From assembly GCA_963971305.1 (NCBI GenBank), contig OZ020303.1, forward strand, positions 45,558,106 to 45,622,105: 64,000 bases of DNA, read 5' to 3'. Numbering within the stretch: position 1 is the first letter of the stretch; the number at the start of each line of letters is the position of its first letter. Both the position numbers and the translations under genes were made by a program. The notes below the pieces were generated by a model, which saw only the letters and a list, made by a program, of their open reading frames with translations, made no database searches and had not been told where the DNA came from. Source of the DNA: Arcuatula senhousia. Lineage: Eukaryota; Mollusca; Bivalvia; Mytilida; Mytilidae. Shown here piece by piece: positions 59,101-64,000 of this stretch.

Positions 59101-62100
59101 TATAAAAACAAATTACTGTCTTCATTAGTAAATATTGGTTTGCTTTTTCTCTTCTAAATCTTTCTTAAAGGTAATGTTTTAAAATATTCTATCTACAAGT
59201 GTACATGTTTCATGGAAGGCTAATGGATGTTTTTACTTCAATAGATCTAGATTATTACTGCAAGTTTGTTTTCTTTAGCTTAGCTCAAAACTACTCATTT
59301 CTACTTACAGCCACACATAATCTTGTCAGTACTATTTTAGGACCAGATCCAAATTCTATTATTTTTCCCAATAGTTTGTTTCTCAAACCGTCATACTGTT
59401 CTTGAGGAACTTCATTCCTGAAAGGTAAAATGTAGATTTAAATGTAACTATATAAAGTGTTTATCAACACCAAATTATCAAACACTGTGGCCTAGTTCGT
59501 TCATTAACCATACTTTAGTTTTGTTGTTATTAGTGCGCATGACTGGTTTACAAAATGATCAAACACATTTTAGTAGCAGTCTGGTCGATTTTAATGACAT
59601 AATACTGATTTCTGACAGAAAATATTAATTCTAATGCATTCTTATATAAAATTTTTATTCTGTCTACTTACCATTACTATAAAATGGTTATGTATAAACT
59701 TTATTCCTATAATAGACACGTAAATCGCTATTTGTCGATTGCCAGTTTGTTTATTAAAGAAAAAGGGCTTCTTGTATCTAAAAGCACAATATTTTAAAAA
59801 TAGCATCTAGTTTTCATAAAATTGTAATATTGATCTTATTCAAGTCCATTCCGATTTAAATTTCACAAAAAATATAGCAAATGTCCACATCAAATACCAA
59901 TCCGAGATTTTTTGTTGGTATTCAATCCTTCCCGTTTACACTGCCATGTTGTCTACCAGAGGAACCACCGCTTTAAAATAATGGAACCATGGAAGAACAA
60001 GAGGCTCCCAGGATCCTGAATAGCTCACCTGGTCTTAATGTTAACCCTATGAAGAACTTTGTAGAGATGAACATTTAAGCAAGCAACAGTTTTTGTTTTT
60101 CAACAATAGTTTTCATTTTGTGAGCCAAAAACATGCAAAATGTTATTTTAAGGACCGTCTGAACACTTTGGCTCTATAGAGTCTTTTATTAAGAGCTAAT
60201 TTTCTTGAACAATTAAGCAAGCAACCACTTTTCTTTATCTGCTTTAGTTTTCATTATATAGGCCAATAAAAAGCTTCGCCGAGCGCAGCATGATACGACC
60301 GCAACATGTTGAACCCTGTACGTTTTAGGCCTAATATGGATAGTCTATTGTTCTGGACACATGCAGCCCATGGTGGACTGACAAAGGTTTTTGACACATG
60401 CTTCTCTGATGGACTTTCAACCCAGGGGCTAAAAATATAAATTTTGAATGTTGTATTCTACTCTTTAAAAGAATAATGTTTGGGGAAAAAATTAAAAATC
60501 GAACCAGAATTTTTTTTAAATTATGATTACAGCCCAAAAAATTTATTCTTAAATTTAGAATCGCTACCTGACAAGAATAAATTTGCAAAAAAATTTTTCA
60601 AAATCGGACCACAAATAAAAAAGCCCCATTTGGCCCCTAATCACGTAATAGGGGGAAAAAGGGGGGGTCGCAAAAATTAATTTTGTATTCGCTATTTGAC
60701 AAGAACAAACATGCAAAAAAAAATTTCAAAATCGGACCAGAAATAAAAAAAGTTTCAATTTCGGCCCCATTTGGCCTAATTACGTAATAAGGGGAAAAAG
60801 GGGGGGTCGCAAAAATTAATTCTTAATTTTGTATCCGCTATTTGACAAGAACAAACATGCAAAAAAAAATTCAAAATCGGACCAGAAATAAAAAAGTTTC
60901 AATTTCAGCCCCTTTTGGCCCCTTATTACGTAACAGGTGAAAAAGGGGTGGGGGTCGCAAAAATAAATTCTCAAATTTGGATTCGCTACTTGACAAAAAT
61001 AAACTTGCAAAAAAAAATTTCAAAATCGGACCACAAATAAAAAAGTTTCGATTTTGGCCCCTAATTACACAACGGAGAAAAAGGGGGGGCGCAAAAATTC
61101 ATCAGGTTCATTCTTTTATTGTAAGAAACATTCTTGACAAATTTCACAGCAATAGGCCAACTAGGACCAAAGTTATGGTGGAAACAAGTAAAATATTTGA
61201 ATTTTTTTCCCCTTTTGGGCCCCTAATTTCGAAACAAAAAAAGGGGGGGAGCCCCAAAATCAATCCCATTCATCCTTGTATGGTAAGGAACATCACTGTC
61301 AAATTTCATAGCAATTGGATAACTAGAACTAAAGTTATTGTGGAAACAAACAAAAAAGTAGTATTTTTGGTCCTTTTTTGGCCCCTAATTTCTAAACGAA
61401 AAATGGGGGGACCCCCAAAATCAATCCCATGCATCCTTTTATGGTAAGGAACATCATTGTAAAGTTTCATAGCAATCGGATAACTGGAACTAAAGTTATT
61501 GTGGAAACACTAAAAAGTTAACAGACACCGACGACGACGACAACGACGACGACGACAGCATCATACCATAATACGTCCGCAAATTTTTTGCGGTCGTATA
61601 AAAACATGAAAACATGTTTATTTAGGGGCTGTAACCCCTATAAGGGGTCATCTGACAAATTCGACCCTATGAAGACTTTTGTAGAGCTAAATGAGCTGAT
61701 CATTTAAGCAAGCAACAGCTTTTCTCTATCAGCAACAGTTTTCATTCTATAGGCCAAAAGCACTATTTTTCGCCTTTAAGGGACTGTAACCCCTATAAGG
61801 GGTCATGTGACAACTTCAACCCCATCACGACTTTTGTAGAGCTAAATGAGCTGAACATTTAGGCAGGCAACAGTTTTTCTCTATCTGCAATAGTTTTCAT
61901 TTTATAGGCCAAAAACACTACTGTTTGCCTTTAAGGGGATGTAACTCCTATAAGGGGTCATGTGACAACTTCGATCCTATGAAGACTTTTGTAGAGCTAA
62001 ATAAGCTGAACATTTATGCAAGCAACAACTTTTCTCTATCTGCAATCGTTTTCATTTTATAGGCCAACAACACTATTTTTCGCCTTTAAGGGGCTGTAAC

Positions 62101-63890
62101 CCCTATAAGGGATCATCTGACAACTTTGACCCAATGGAGACTTTTGTAAAGCTAAATGAGCTGAACATTTAAGCAAGCAATAGCTTTTCTCTATATGCAA
62201 TAGTTTTCAATCTATAGGCAAAAAACACTATTTTTTGCCTTTAAGGGGCTGTAACCCCTATAAGGGGTCATCTGACAACTTCGACCCAATGGATACTTTT
62301 GTAGAGCTAAATGAGCTGAACATTTAAGCAAGCAACAGCTTTTCTCTATCTGCAATAGTTTTCATTTTATAGGGCAAAAACATGAAAAATGGTTATTTTT
62401 GACCTTTAAATGGCCATTACCCCTATTAGGGTTCCTCTGACAACTTCGACCCAATGGAGACTTTTGTAGAGCTTTTGATTCTGAAGAGCCTAAGACCCTT
62501 CGGATTTTTTCTATCTGTTATGATTGCTGAGTTATAAGCCATTTTAAGTGGTTTTACCCTATGTTCTATTTTTAGTAACAGCAGCCATGTTTTTTAACGA
62601 ATCATTTCAAAATGAGGACCGTTTGTTGCCAACATGTCATATACCATTCCTGCAAAGTTTCAGTTAAATTGGTTTAGTGGTTTCAGAGGAGAAGATTTTT
62701 GAAATTGTTAACGGACGACGACAGACGACGGCAGAGGCATAGCTCACATGGCCTTTGGCCAGGTGAGCTAAAAATGACGTCACTCTGGTTAAACTTAAGA
62801 CAGTTCGATGCAACTTTGGTCGAACTTTAGAAACCAAGGTAGCTGATCGAACTAGGCCCGTACAACAGTGAACTGGCCCATACAATAGAAAGCTCACAAG
62901 TATTCATTACCATGAACTAATTTTGAGTAGCCCCATGTTTCAGGCTACCAGTAAATGGTGAGCACTGTTTGGCTAGAGTGTCTACAGTATACTAAACACA
63001 TGTCAGACATAGCAAAATTTACTGCCTGCAACTTTGTTGTAATTTTGATTTTCTACAATATAATGAGTCTTACCAGTATCTTGATATTTTGACATGTAGT
63101 GAGTTTGCACCAAAATATTGCACTTCTGGACTCTACAATGTAAATGCGAGCCAAATATTTATAAATAATATACTGTATAATCATTTATTTTAGTGGGAAT
63201 AAAATTTCGTGTTCAAGAGCACAAAACTGAATTGTTGGGAACAAATTTTCATGGATTTCTAATTTTGAAATACACTCTTCAACTAAGTACTTTAAATTTC
63301 TCAGTACTTTAAATTTATGGGGATTAAATTTCATGGATTTTGTGGTTACCCATGAAATAAAGGAAATCAAATCCCCCAGGAACATTTCTGCTTCTACAGT
63401 AGGTAATAAGTTCAAATATAACTGTTTTACAATAAAAAGAAGAGAATGCTTTGGAAAAAATAAACATTTTCACTGATTTAAAATATTGTTTTTTAAATAC
63501 AACAAAAATTTTTAATCAATATCTATCTAAACTTATTTGCAATAGAATAAAATTGAAAAATCTGAAGAAAATTCTTAATATATGTAAAAATTAGAGTATG
63601 GGTATGTTAGAAGACATTGCAATGTGGGATGGACAAATGGAGAAACAAACAGTACAACAGACCAATGGACAGACACACAATCAGTCTCAAACACAATATG
63701 CCCCCTACTCTTAGATGGGGCATAAAAAATTCAATATTTATGTAATAAAATTTTTATGGTTTCCTTGTACCTTTTGAAAATCCAGTAGGTCCCATGAGAA
63801 AGACCAAGCTTCTGTGGATATCTGTGCTTTGATTAACCAATCATTAAGTTGAGGGTGTACCATTGACTGCTGATAAAACTGTGCCACTGC
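35135..63890 (-). CDS. IPO13: Importin-13 (karyopherin-beta family nuclear transport receptor)
   Basis: Importin-13 imports (for example UBC9, MAGO-Y14) and exports (eIF1A) cargo in a Ran-dependent manner; it is a HEAT-repeat solenoid. Twenty-seven coding exons: 63890-63771, 63132-63074, 59417-59309, 58907-58809, 57914-57861, 57395-57323, 56415-56199, 55622-55538, 54971-54840, 53490-53410, 52684-52546, 52313-52264, 51620-51519, 50842-50695, 50268-50087, 49397-49371, 44671-44537, 44041-43895, 43072-42992, 41606-41469, 41054-40958, 39491-39436, 38955-38889, 38478-38420, 37972-37883, 36554-36373, 35243-35135. They sum to 2838 bp with consistent phases: 945 residues and stop TAG. Human has 963, so only about 40 N-terminal residues are missing. 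Landmarks: AWSFSWDLL, GPKIVLTRLCVA, CFSSWVEFGVP, DEKEQFR, SLRTLMDDF, KCRGLYGTEY. Junctions are GT-AG except the GC donor at 54839. Confidence 0.96.
35395..36005 (+). mobile_element. Family G element, 5'-truncated and interrupted by a MITE
   Basis: It starts inside a core repeat (GTCAATACACCCGTTTTAGCCCC) and ends with GACGACGACGACAACAACG and the hairpin TATACGTCTGCAAATTTTTTGCGGTCGTATA. The element at 35490-35829 interrupts it. It lies in the last IPO13 intron, antisense to the gene. Confidence 0.6.
35490..35829. mobile_element. 340-bp MITE with TAGACGATCTTCCAA ends
   Basis: TAGACGATCTTCCAA and TTGGAAGATCGTCTA are perfect inverted ends. Compared with the uninterrupted family G core at 31770-31785, it sits at a TA-containing site; TA flanks suggest a Tc1/mariner-like target, but the exact border is ambiguous. 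Confidence 0.7.
36590..36958. mobile_element. Short element with GCGAGCATAGC inverted ends
   Basis: GCGAGCATAGC near 36594 and GCTATGCTCGC near 36944 are perfect inverted copies, similar to GCGAGCACATC ends of the element at 6643-7012. It starts only about 35 bp upstream of IPO13 exon 36373-36554 in the intron. Confidence 0.5.
37683..37850. mobile_element. 168-bp MITE next to an IPO13 exon
   Basis: AGTATAACTAATTAGGGGT.GA and TC.ACCCCTCATTAGTTATACT are imperfect terminal inverted repeats (positions 37683 and 37850); inner GGGATTCAAC / GTTGAATCCC are also inverted. It ends 33 bp downstream of the donor of exon 37883-37972. Confidence 0.7.
38261..38325. repeat. 22-bp minisatellite, three copies
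   Basis: TTTATATTATAAAACTTGAA plus TG is repeated three times in an IPO13 intron, close to the duplicated donor at 38366-38422. Confidence 0.8.
38366..38422 (-). repeat. Duplicated 5' splice site of IPO13 exon 38420-38478
   Basis: AGATATCATCAAATATCTTACAAG occurs at about 38367-38390 and again at 38399-38422. On the minus strand each copy carries CTT|GTAAGATATTTG; the second (38420) is the exon border. Confidence 0.75.
39660..40075 (-). mobile_element. tRNA-derived SINE with a conserved GGTTTCCTCCGGGTACTC core
   Basis: On the minus strand it opens (near 40073) with GCCTGGGTGGCTGAGTGGTC and TAAGACGCTGG, a Leu/Ser-tRNA-like head with an A box. The B box is worn. It then reaches GGTTTCCTCCGGGTACTCTC and a CTCCACCATTAAACACTGACC core near 39730-39780, resembling the conserved central domain of bivalve tRNA SINEs (Meta-domain type), and ends in a repeat-rich tail with GTGTGTGTG on the plus strand. 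It lies between IPO13 exons 39436-39491 and 40958-41054. Confidence 0.6.
40250..40815 (+). mobile_element. Family J pearl/HINE-like element, left end lost
   Basis: Three core repeats of about 175 bp contain AAAATCAAGGTCAAGGTCAA, GGGGATGCAACTGTGC, CCAAGTTTCATCAACCTAGGAC. It ends GACGCCGGCTGGTAAAGTAAC and GCAGGCAAGAC. The better copy, with both ends, is at 54085-54790. The 5' part (GTCTGTCAGCACCATCAGAAAC) seems to lie near 40125. Confidence 0.6.
40889..40984 (-). repeat. Triplicated 5' splice site of IPO13 exon 40958-41054
   Basis: A 32-bp unit (CATACCTTGATGAAATAATG then TCAATGTTCTAT on the plus strand) occurs three times without change at 40889, 40921 and 40953. Each copy contains the end of the exon (LTLFHQG) and the donor G|GTATGA. 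Only the copy at 40953-40984 joins the upstream exon in frame. Confidence 0.9.
41760..42585 (+). mobile_element. Family H pearl/HINE-like element with AGGTCA palindromes
   Basis: Five to six core repeats of about 146 bp share CATGC(A/G)TAAAATATAGG, GTGGGTGGTGTCA, CAAGACACATCTAGTGGTG and ATCATTGACCCCCAACATCTAG. GGACGAACAGACGGACGGAAGG follows, then TATATGGCCGATCCACATACGTGGTTGGGCCATA, a hairpin end. A clear 5' SIR partner was not found. It lies in the IPO13 intron between 41469-41606 and 42992-43072. Confidence 0.65.
43710..43935 (-). repeat. Degenerate tandem copies of the 3' end and donor of IPO13 exon 43895-44041
   Basis: On the minus strand the exon end GGTCAAATCTGATCAGCCAAAA followed by CCA|GTAAGT recurs in the intron as GTCAAATCTGATCAGCCAAAA then ATTGGTAAAT (around 43820-43845) and GGTCAAATCTGATAAGC then TAAACCCGGTCA (around 43735-43760). 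Spacing is about 75-85 bp and copies decay with distance. Confidence 0.65.
44773..47695 (+). mobile_element. Family A element containing a nearly identical sister element
   Basis: The outer copy starts ACTAGAGGCTCCCAGGAGCC at 44774, breaks at 44925, resumes at about 46434 (AACAGTTAAAGGGCAATAAC) and ends CAGGTGAGCTAAAAA at 47692. Core repeats of about 490 bp carry AAGGGCAATAACTCCTATAAGGA, GGCGGCCATGTTGG, CCAAGTATCAATGCAATCCCTTCA. GGACGGACGGACAGACGG precedes the 3' hairpin CATGACCCTTCGGGTCA. It fills most of a 4.7-kb IPO13 intron. Confidence 0.75.
44926..46433 (+). mobile_element. Inner family A element, nested without target duplication
   Basis: Same start (ACTAGAGGCTCCCAGGAGCC) and same end (CAGGTGAGCTAAA) as its host. 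The host reads ATAGAAAA on the left and AACAGTTAAAGGG on the right; intact core repeats read ATAGAAAAAACAGTTAAAGG, so the site is intact and unduplicated. Confidence 0.75.
47806..47895. repeat. 90-bp hairpin
   Basis: GCTGATAATGGAATTTCTAACATCAAGGGAAATAAATTT is imperfectly inverted as AAATTTATTTCTTGAGATGCTAGAAATTCCCTTATCACC with a 13-bp loop; a small foldback MITE. Confidence 0.65.
47940..49097 (+). mobile_element. Family B pearl/HINE-like element
   Basis: GTCTCGCCTGC near 47962 and GCAGGCGAGAC near 49082 are inverted ends. About five to six core repeats of 180 bp match those at 10195-11487, and GCCGCCGCCGTCGCCGG precedes the 3' hairpin. It shares an IPO13 intron with the family A pair. Confidence 0.7.
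49640..50150 (-). repeat. Seven tandem copies of the 3' end and donor of IPO13 exon 50087-50268
   Basis: A 71-bp period (sites at 49801, 49872, 49943, 50014, 50085; older copies at 49640 and 49731) repeats, on the minus strand, the coding end VTRENLDHITPYIHQILSSSQ (20 residues shown at most in part) followed by CAG|GTAAGG or CAG|GTTAGG. Six of seven copies keep GT; the one at 49731 has CAG|ATAAGG. The copy at 50087 matches reading phase; reading on past it gives VRGSLGKI and a stop. Confidence 0.9.
50460..50560 (-). repeat. Fragment of the AGATGTGG repeat
   Basis: CACTAGCCTCATTGAAGGCTGCTGACTG matches, in reverse, the CCAGCAGCCTTCAACAAGG block of the copy at 25290-25520. Confidence 0.4.
50886..50990. 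repeat. Imperfect hairpin
   Basis: CTTGGAACAGAACGGCTGATCTTT..AAGTGATAGAATTTTT pairs with AAAAAATTCTATCAAGAG..AAAGATCATTGCCGGTTTTCAAAG; a likely foldback MITE 44 bp upstream of IPO13 exon 50695-50842. Confidence 0.6.
53100..53240 (-). repeat. AGATGTGG interspersed repeat
   Basis: In reverse orientation: AATGAGATGTGGAATAAGTG, ACGCAACGCAACTTAC, ATCCACAATGGAAAACAGCC, AGAAGCCTTCAATG, the same block order as at 25290-25520. It lies in an IPO13 intron. Confidence 0.5.
54085..54790 (+). mobile_element. Family J pearl/HINE-like element
   Basis: GTCTTGCCTGCCGGCACCATC at 54100 starts it; three core repeats of about 175 bp contain AAAATCAAGGTCAAGGTCAA and AAGTTTCATCAACCTAGGAC. The 3' end (GCTGCCCCCGTCAAAGTAAC, GTCCCGAATCG) is worn. 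It ends about 50 bp from the donor of IPO13 exon 54840-54971. Confidence 0.65.
54834..54839 (-). promoter_or_regulatory. GC-AG 5' splice site in IPO13
   Basis: The exon ends ATGGTTCTG and the intron begins GCAAGT on the minus strand. The next exon continues the conserved protein (MVL|ACTSIPGHHPV) in phase 0 only with this border. GC donors are known to need strong flanking match, here GCAAGT. Confidence 0.8.
54886..55158 (-). repeat. Three tandem copies of the 3' splice site and 5' part of IPO13 exon 54840-54971
   Basis: An exact 85-bp period places TTTTGTAG|GATGTATGTCAGGGC (minus strand) at 55141, 55056 and 54971. Each copy includes the polypyrimidine/AG and the first 60 or so coding bases (DVCQGICQIVVAIAENHTKL). 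Only the last copy, 54971, continues into the complete exon in frame. Confidence 0.9.
55860..56100 (+). mobile_element. Decayed single-core family E element
   Basis: GGTCCCCAACTGG start, AACAGGATGTAGATGAGTGACAG core, CATGCACGGACAAACGGATGG stretch, CAGCATTTCTATGTACCTGTC end; ends poorly preserved. Confidence 0.5.
56483..56866. mobile_element. 384-bp MITE built from CGTACGTCTGAC-type subrepeats
   Basis: ACAGGCAAAAT and ATTTTGCCTGT are perfect inverted ends with TA-rich flanks. Inside, GTCTGGCGTAC, CATCTGACGCAT, CGTACGTCTGACATATG, ACGTACGTCAGACATATG recur in both orientations at least eight times. No coding capacity. It lies in an IPO13 intron, 68 bp upstream of exon 56199-56415. Confidence 0.7.
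58190..58275 (+). mobile_element. 3' end of a family D-like element
   Basis: GGGACAGACTGACGAAGGGACAG, then TATGCCCCCTTCTTACATAG and ATGGGGCATAAAA. The same end, without a body, is seen at 63600-63730. Confidence 0.5.
58276..58620 (+). mobile_element. Short family D element
   Basis: It carries AGGAATGTGTCAATATTACACC, core sequence with AACCAGGAAGTAAAAGTCTGAC and TTTCAAATCATTCTCATG, and the end AATGTCCCTCTATCATGTGGTGGCGGGGGCATAAAA. It directly follows another family D-like 3' end. Confidence 0.55.
60000..62775 (+). mobile_element. Family A pearl/HINE-like element, interrupted by family G
   Basis: Start ACAAGAGGCTCCCAGGATCC, then GCTCACCTGG; core repeats of about 138 bp (60050-60265 and 61606-62500) with CCCCTATAAGGGGTCATCTGACA and TTTTGTAGAGCTAAATGAGCTG; GACGACGACAGACGACGG; 3' hairpin CATGGCCTTTGGCCAGGTGAGCTAAAAA. 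Confidence 0.75.
60266..61605 (+). mobile_element. Family G element nested in family A
   Basis: 5' end AAAAAGCTTCGCCGAGCGCAGC, ATGATACGACCGCAACATG; core repeats of about 125-190 bp with AAATCGGACCA.AAATAAAAAAG and CCCCTAATT; CGACGACGACAACGACGACG; 3' hairpin ATACGTCCGCAAATTTTTTGCGGTCGTAT. Host sequence GGCCAA/AAACATGAAAAC matches an uninterrupted core, with no obvious duplication. Confidence 0.7.
63600..63730 (+). repeat. Solo 3' end of a family D-like element
   Basis: GGACAAATGGAGAAACAAACAG, GGACAGACACACAATC, then TATGCCCCCTACTCTTAGATGGGGCATAAAAAA. No core repeats precede it. It lies in the first IPO13 intron of the window. Confidence 0.5.
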
Positions 63891-64000
63891 CTACAAATAT
63901 AAGGATTCTGGTACAGAAAATGTAAGATAAAAATGTGAACAGATCATGAGAGAAGTTTTAACATTTTATTTATTTATCTTTTTTTCTTGCTGTAGAATTG

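Larger units (their letters stand above)
59485..62865. mobile_element. Possible TIR element hosting the nested HINE elements
   Basis: GGCCTAGTTCG near 59490 and CGAACTAGGCC near 62848 are perfect inverted copies surrounding about 0.6 kb of own sequence plus the family A element at 60000-62775. The target duplication is not clear. Confidence 0.35.

Noticed and set aside
60977..61447. 156-aa lysine-rich frame
   Set aside because: Lies entirely in the family G core array; composition reflects A-rich repeats.

Overview
The window is nuclear DNA of an animal, most likely a bivalve mollusc. Four conserved genes lie in a large excess of interspersed repeats, and the repeat types (pearl/HINE-like elements with (ACGG)n stretches and hairpin ends, an AGATGTGG-type interspersed repeat, Penelope-like retroelements, and a tRNA-derived SINE with a GGTTTCCTCCGGGTACTC-type core) are those I know from bivalves. 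The species cannot be fixed from the sequence. Exon calls come from conserved protein similarity plus GT/AG sites and exact reading-phase agreement at every junction.

Genes, left to right. (1) The 3' end of TRIT1, tRNA dimethylallyltransferase (+, 698-8292, four exons, ending in a C2H2 zinc finger and an acidic tail). (2) EIF2S1, translation initiation factor eIF2-alpha (-, 12963-22174, seven coding exons, complete, 320 aa, with the regulatory serine in [12 protein letters not shown]). (3) CENPK, centromere protein K (+, 23101-23913, one uninterrupted 270-aa exon, head to head with EIF2S1). (4) IPO13, importin-13 (-, 35135 to the right edge, 27 coding exons, 945 codons plus stop; only the extreme N-terminus is outside). 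TRIT1 and EIF2S1 converge, EIF2S1 and CENPK diverge from a shared 0.9-kb interval with ETS- and E2F-like motifs, and CENPK and IPO13 converge across about 11 kb of repeats.

Mobile DNA fills introns and spacers. The dominant class, called here pearl/HINE-like (non-autonomous Helentron type), has a common plan: a 5' end carrying one arm of a subterminal inverted repeat (SIR), several 110-170-bp tandem core repeats, a GGAC/ACGG-rich stretch, and a 3' hairpin containing the other SIR arm followed by A-rich DNA. I distinguish families by SIR: A (GCTCACCTG), B (GTCTCGCCTGC), C (ATACCCCCACTCG), D (ATGCCCCCGC), E (GTCCCCCGCC), F (AGTCCCCTACCGGC), G (TACGACCGCA), H (no clear SIR; AGGTCA palindromes), J (GTCTTGCCTGC), plus short ones with GCGAGCACATC or GCGAGCATAGC. 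Several are nested in copies of themselves or of other repeats, so the empty target can be read directly; no target-site duplication is seen, as expected for rolling-circle transposons. There are also classical TIR/MITE elements with readable target-site duplications, a perfect 130-bp palindromic element, two Penelope-like fragments (one with a hammerhead-like ribozyme), and a tRNA-derived SINE.

Two patterns stand out. First, five of the IPO13 exon edges are embedded in local tandem duplications that copy the splice site itself (near 38.4, 41.0, 43.8, 50.0 and 55.0 kb), always so that only the exon-proximal copy keeps the frame. Second, several HINE families carry nuclear-receptor-like motifs in every core repeat (AGGTCAnnnTGACCT in family H, TCAAGGTCA in J), and family A carries a YY1-like GGCGGCCATGTT.
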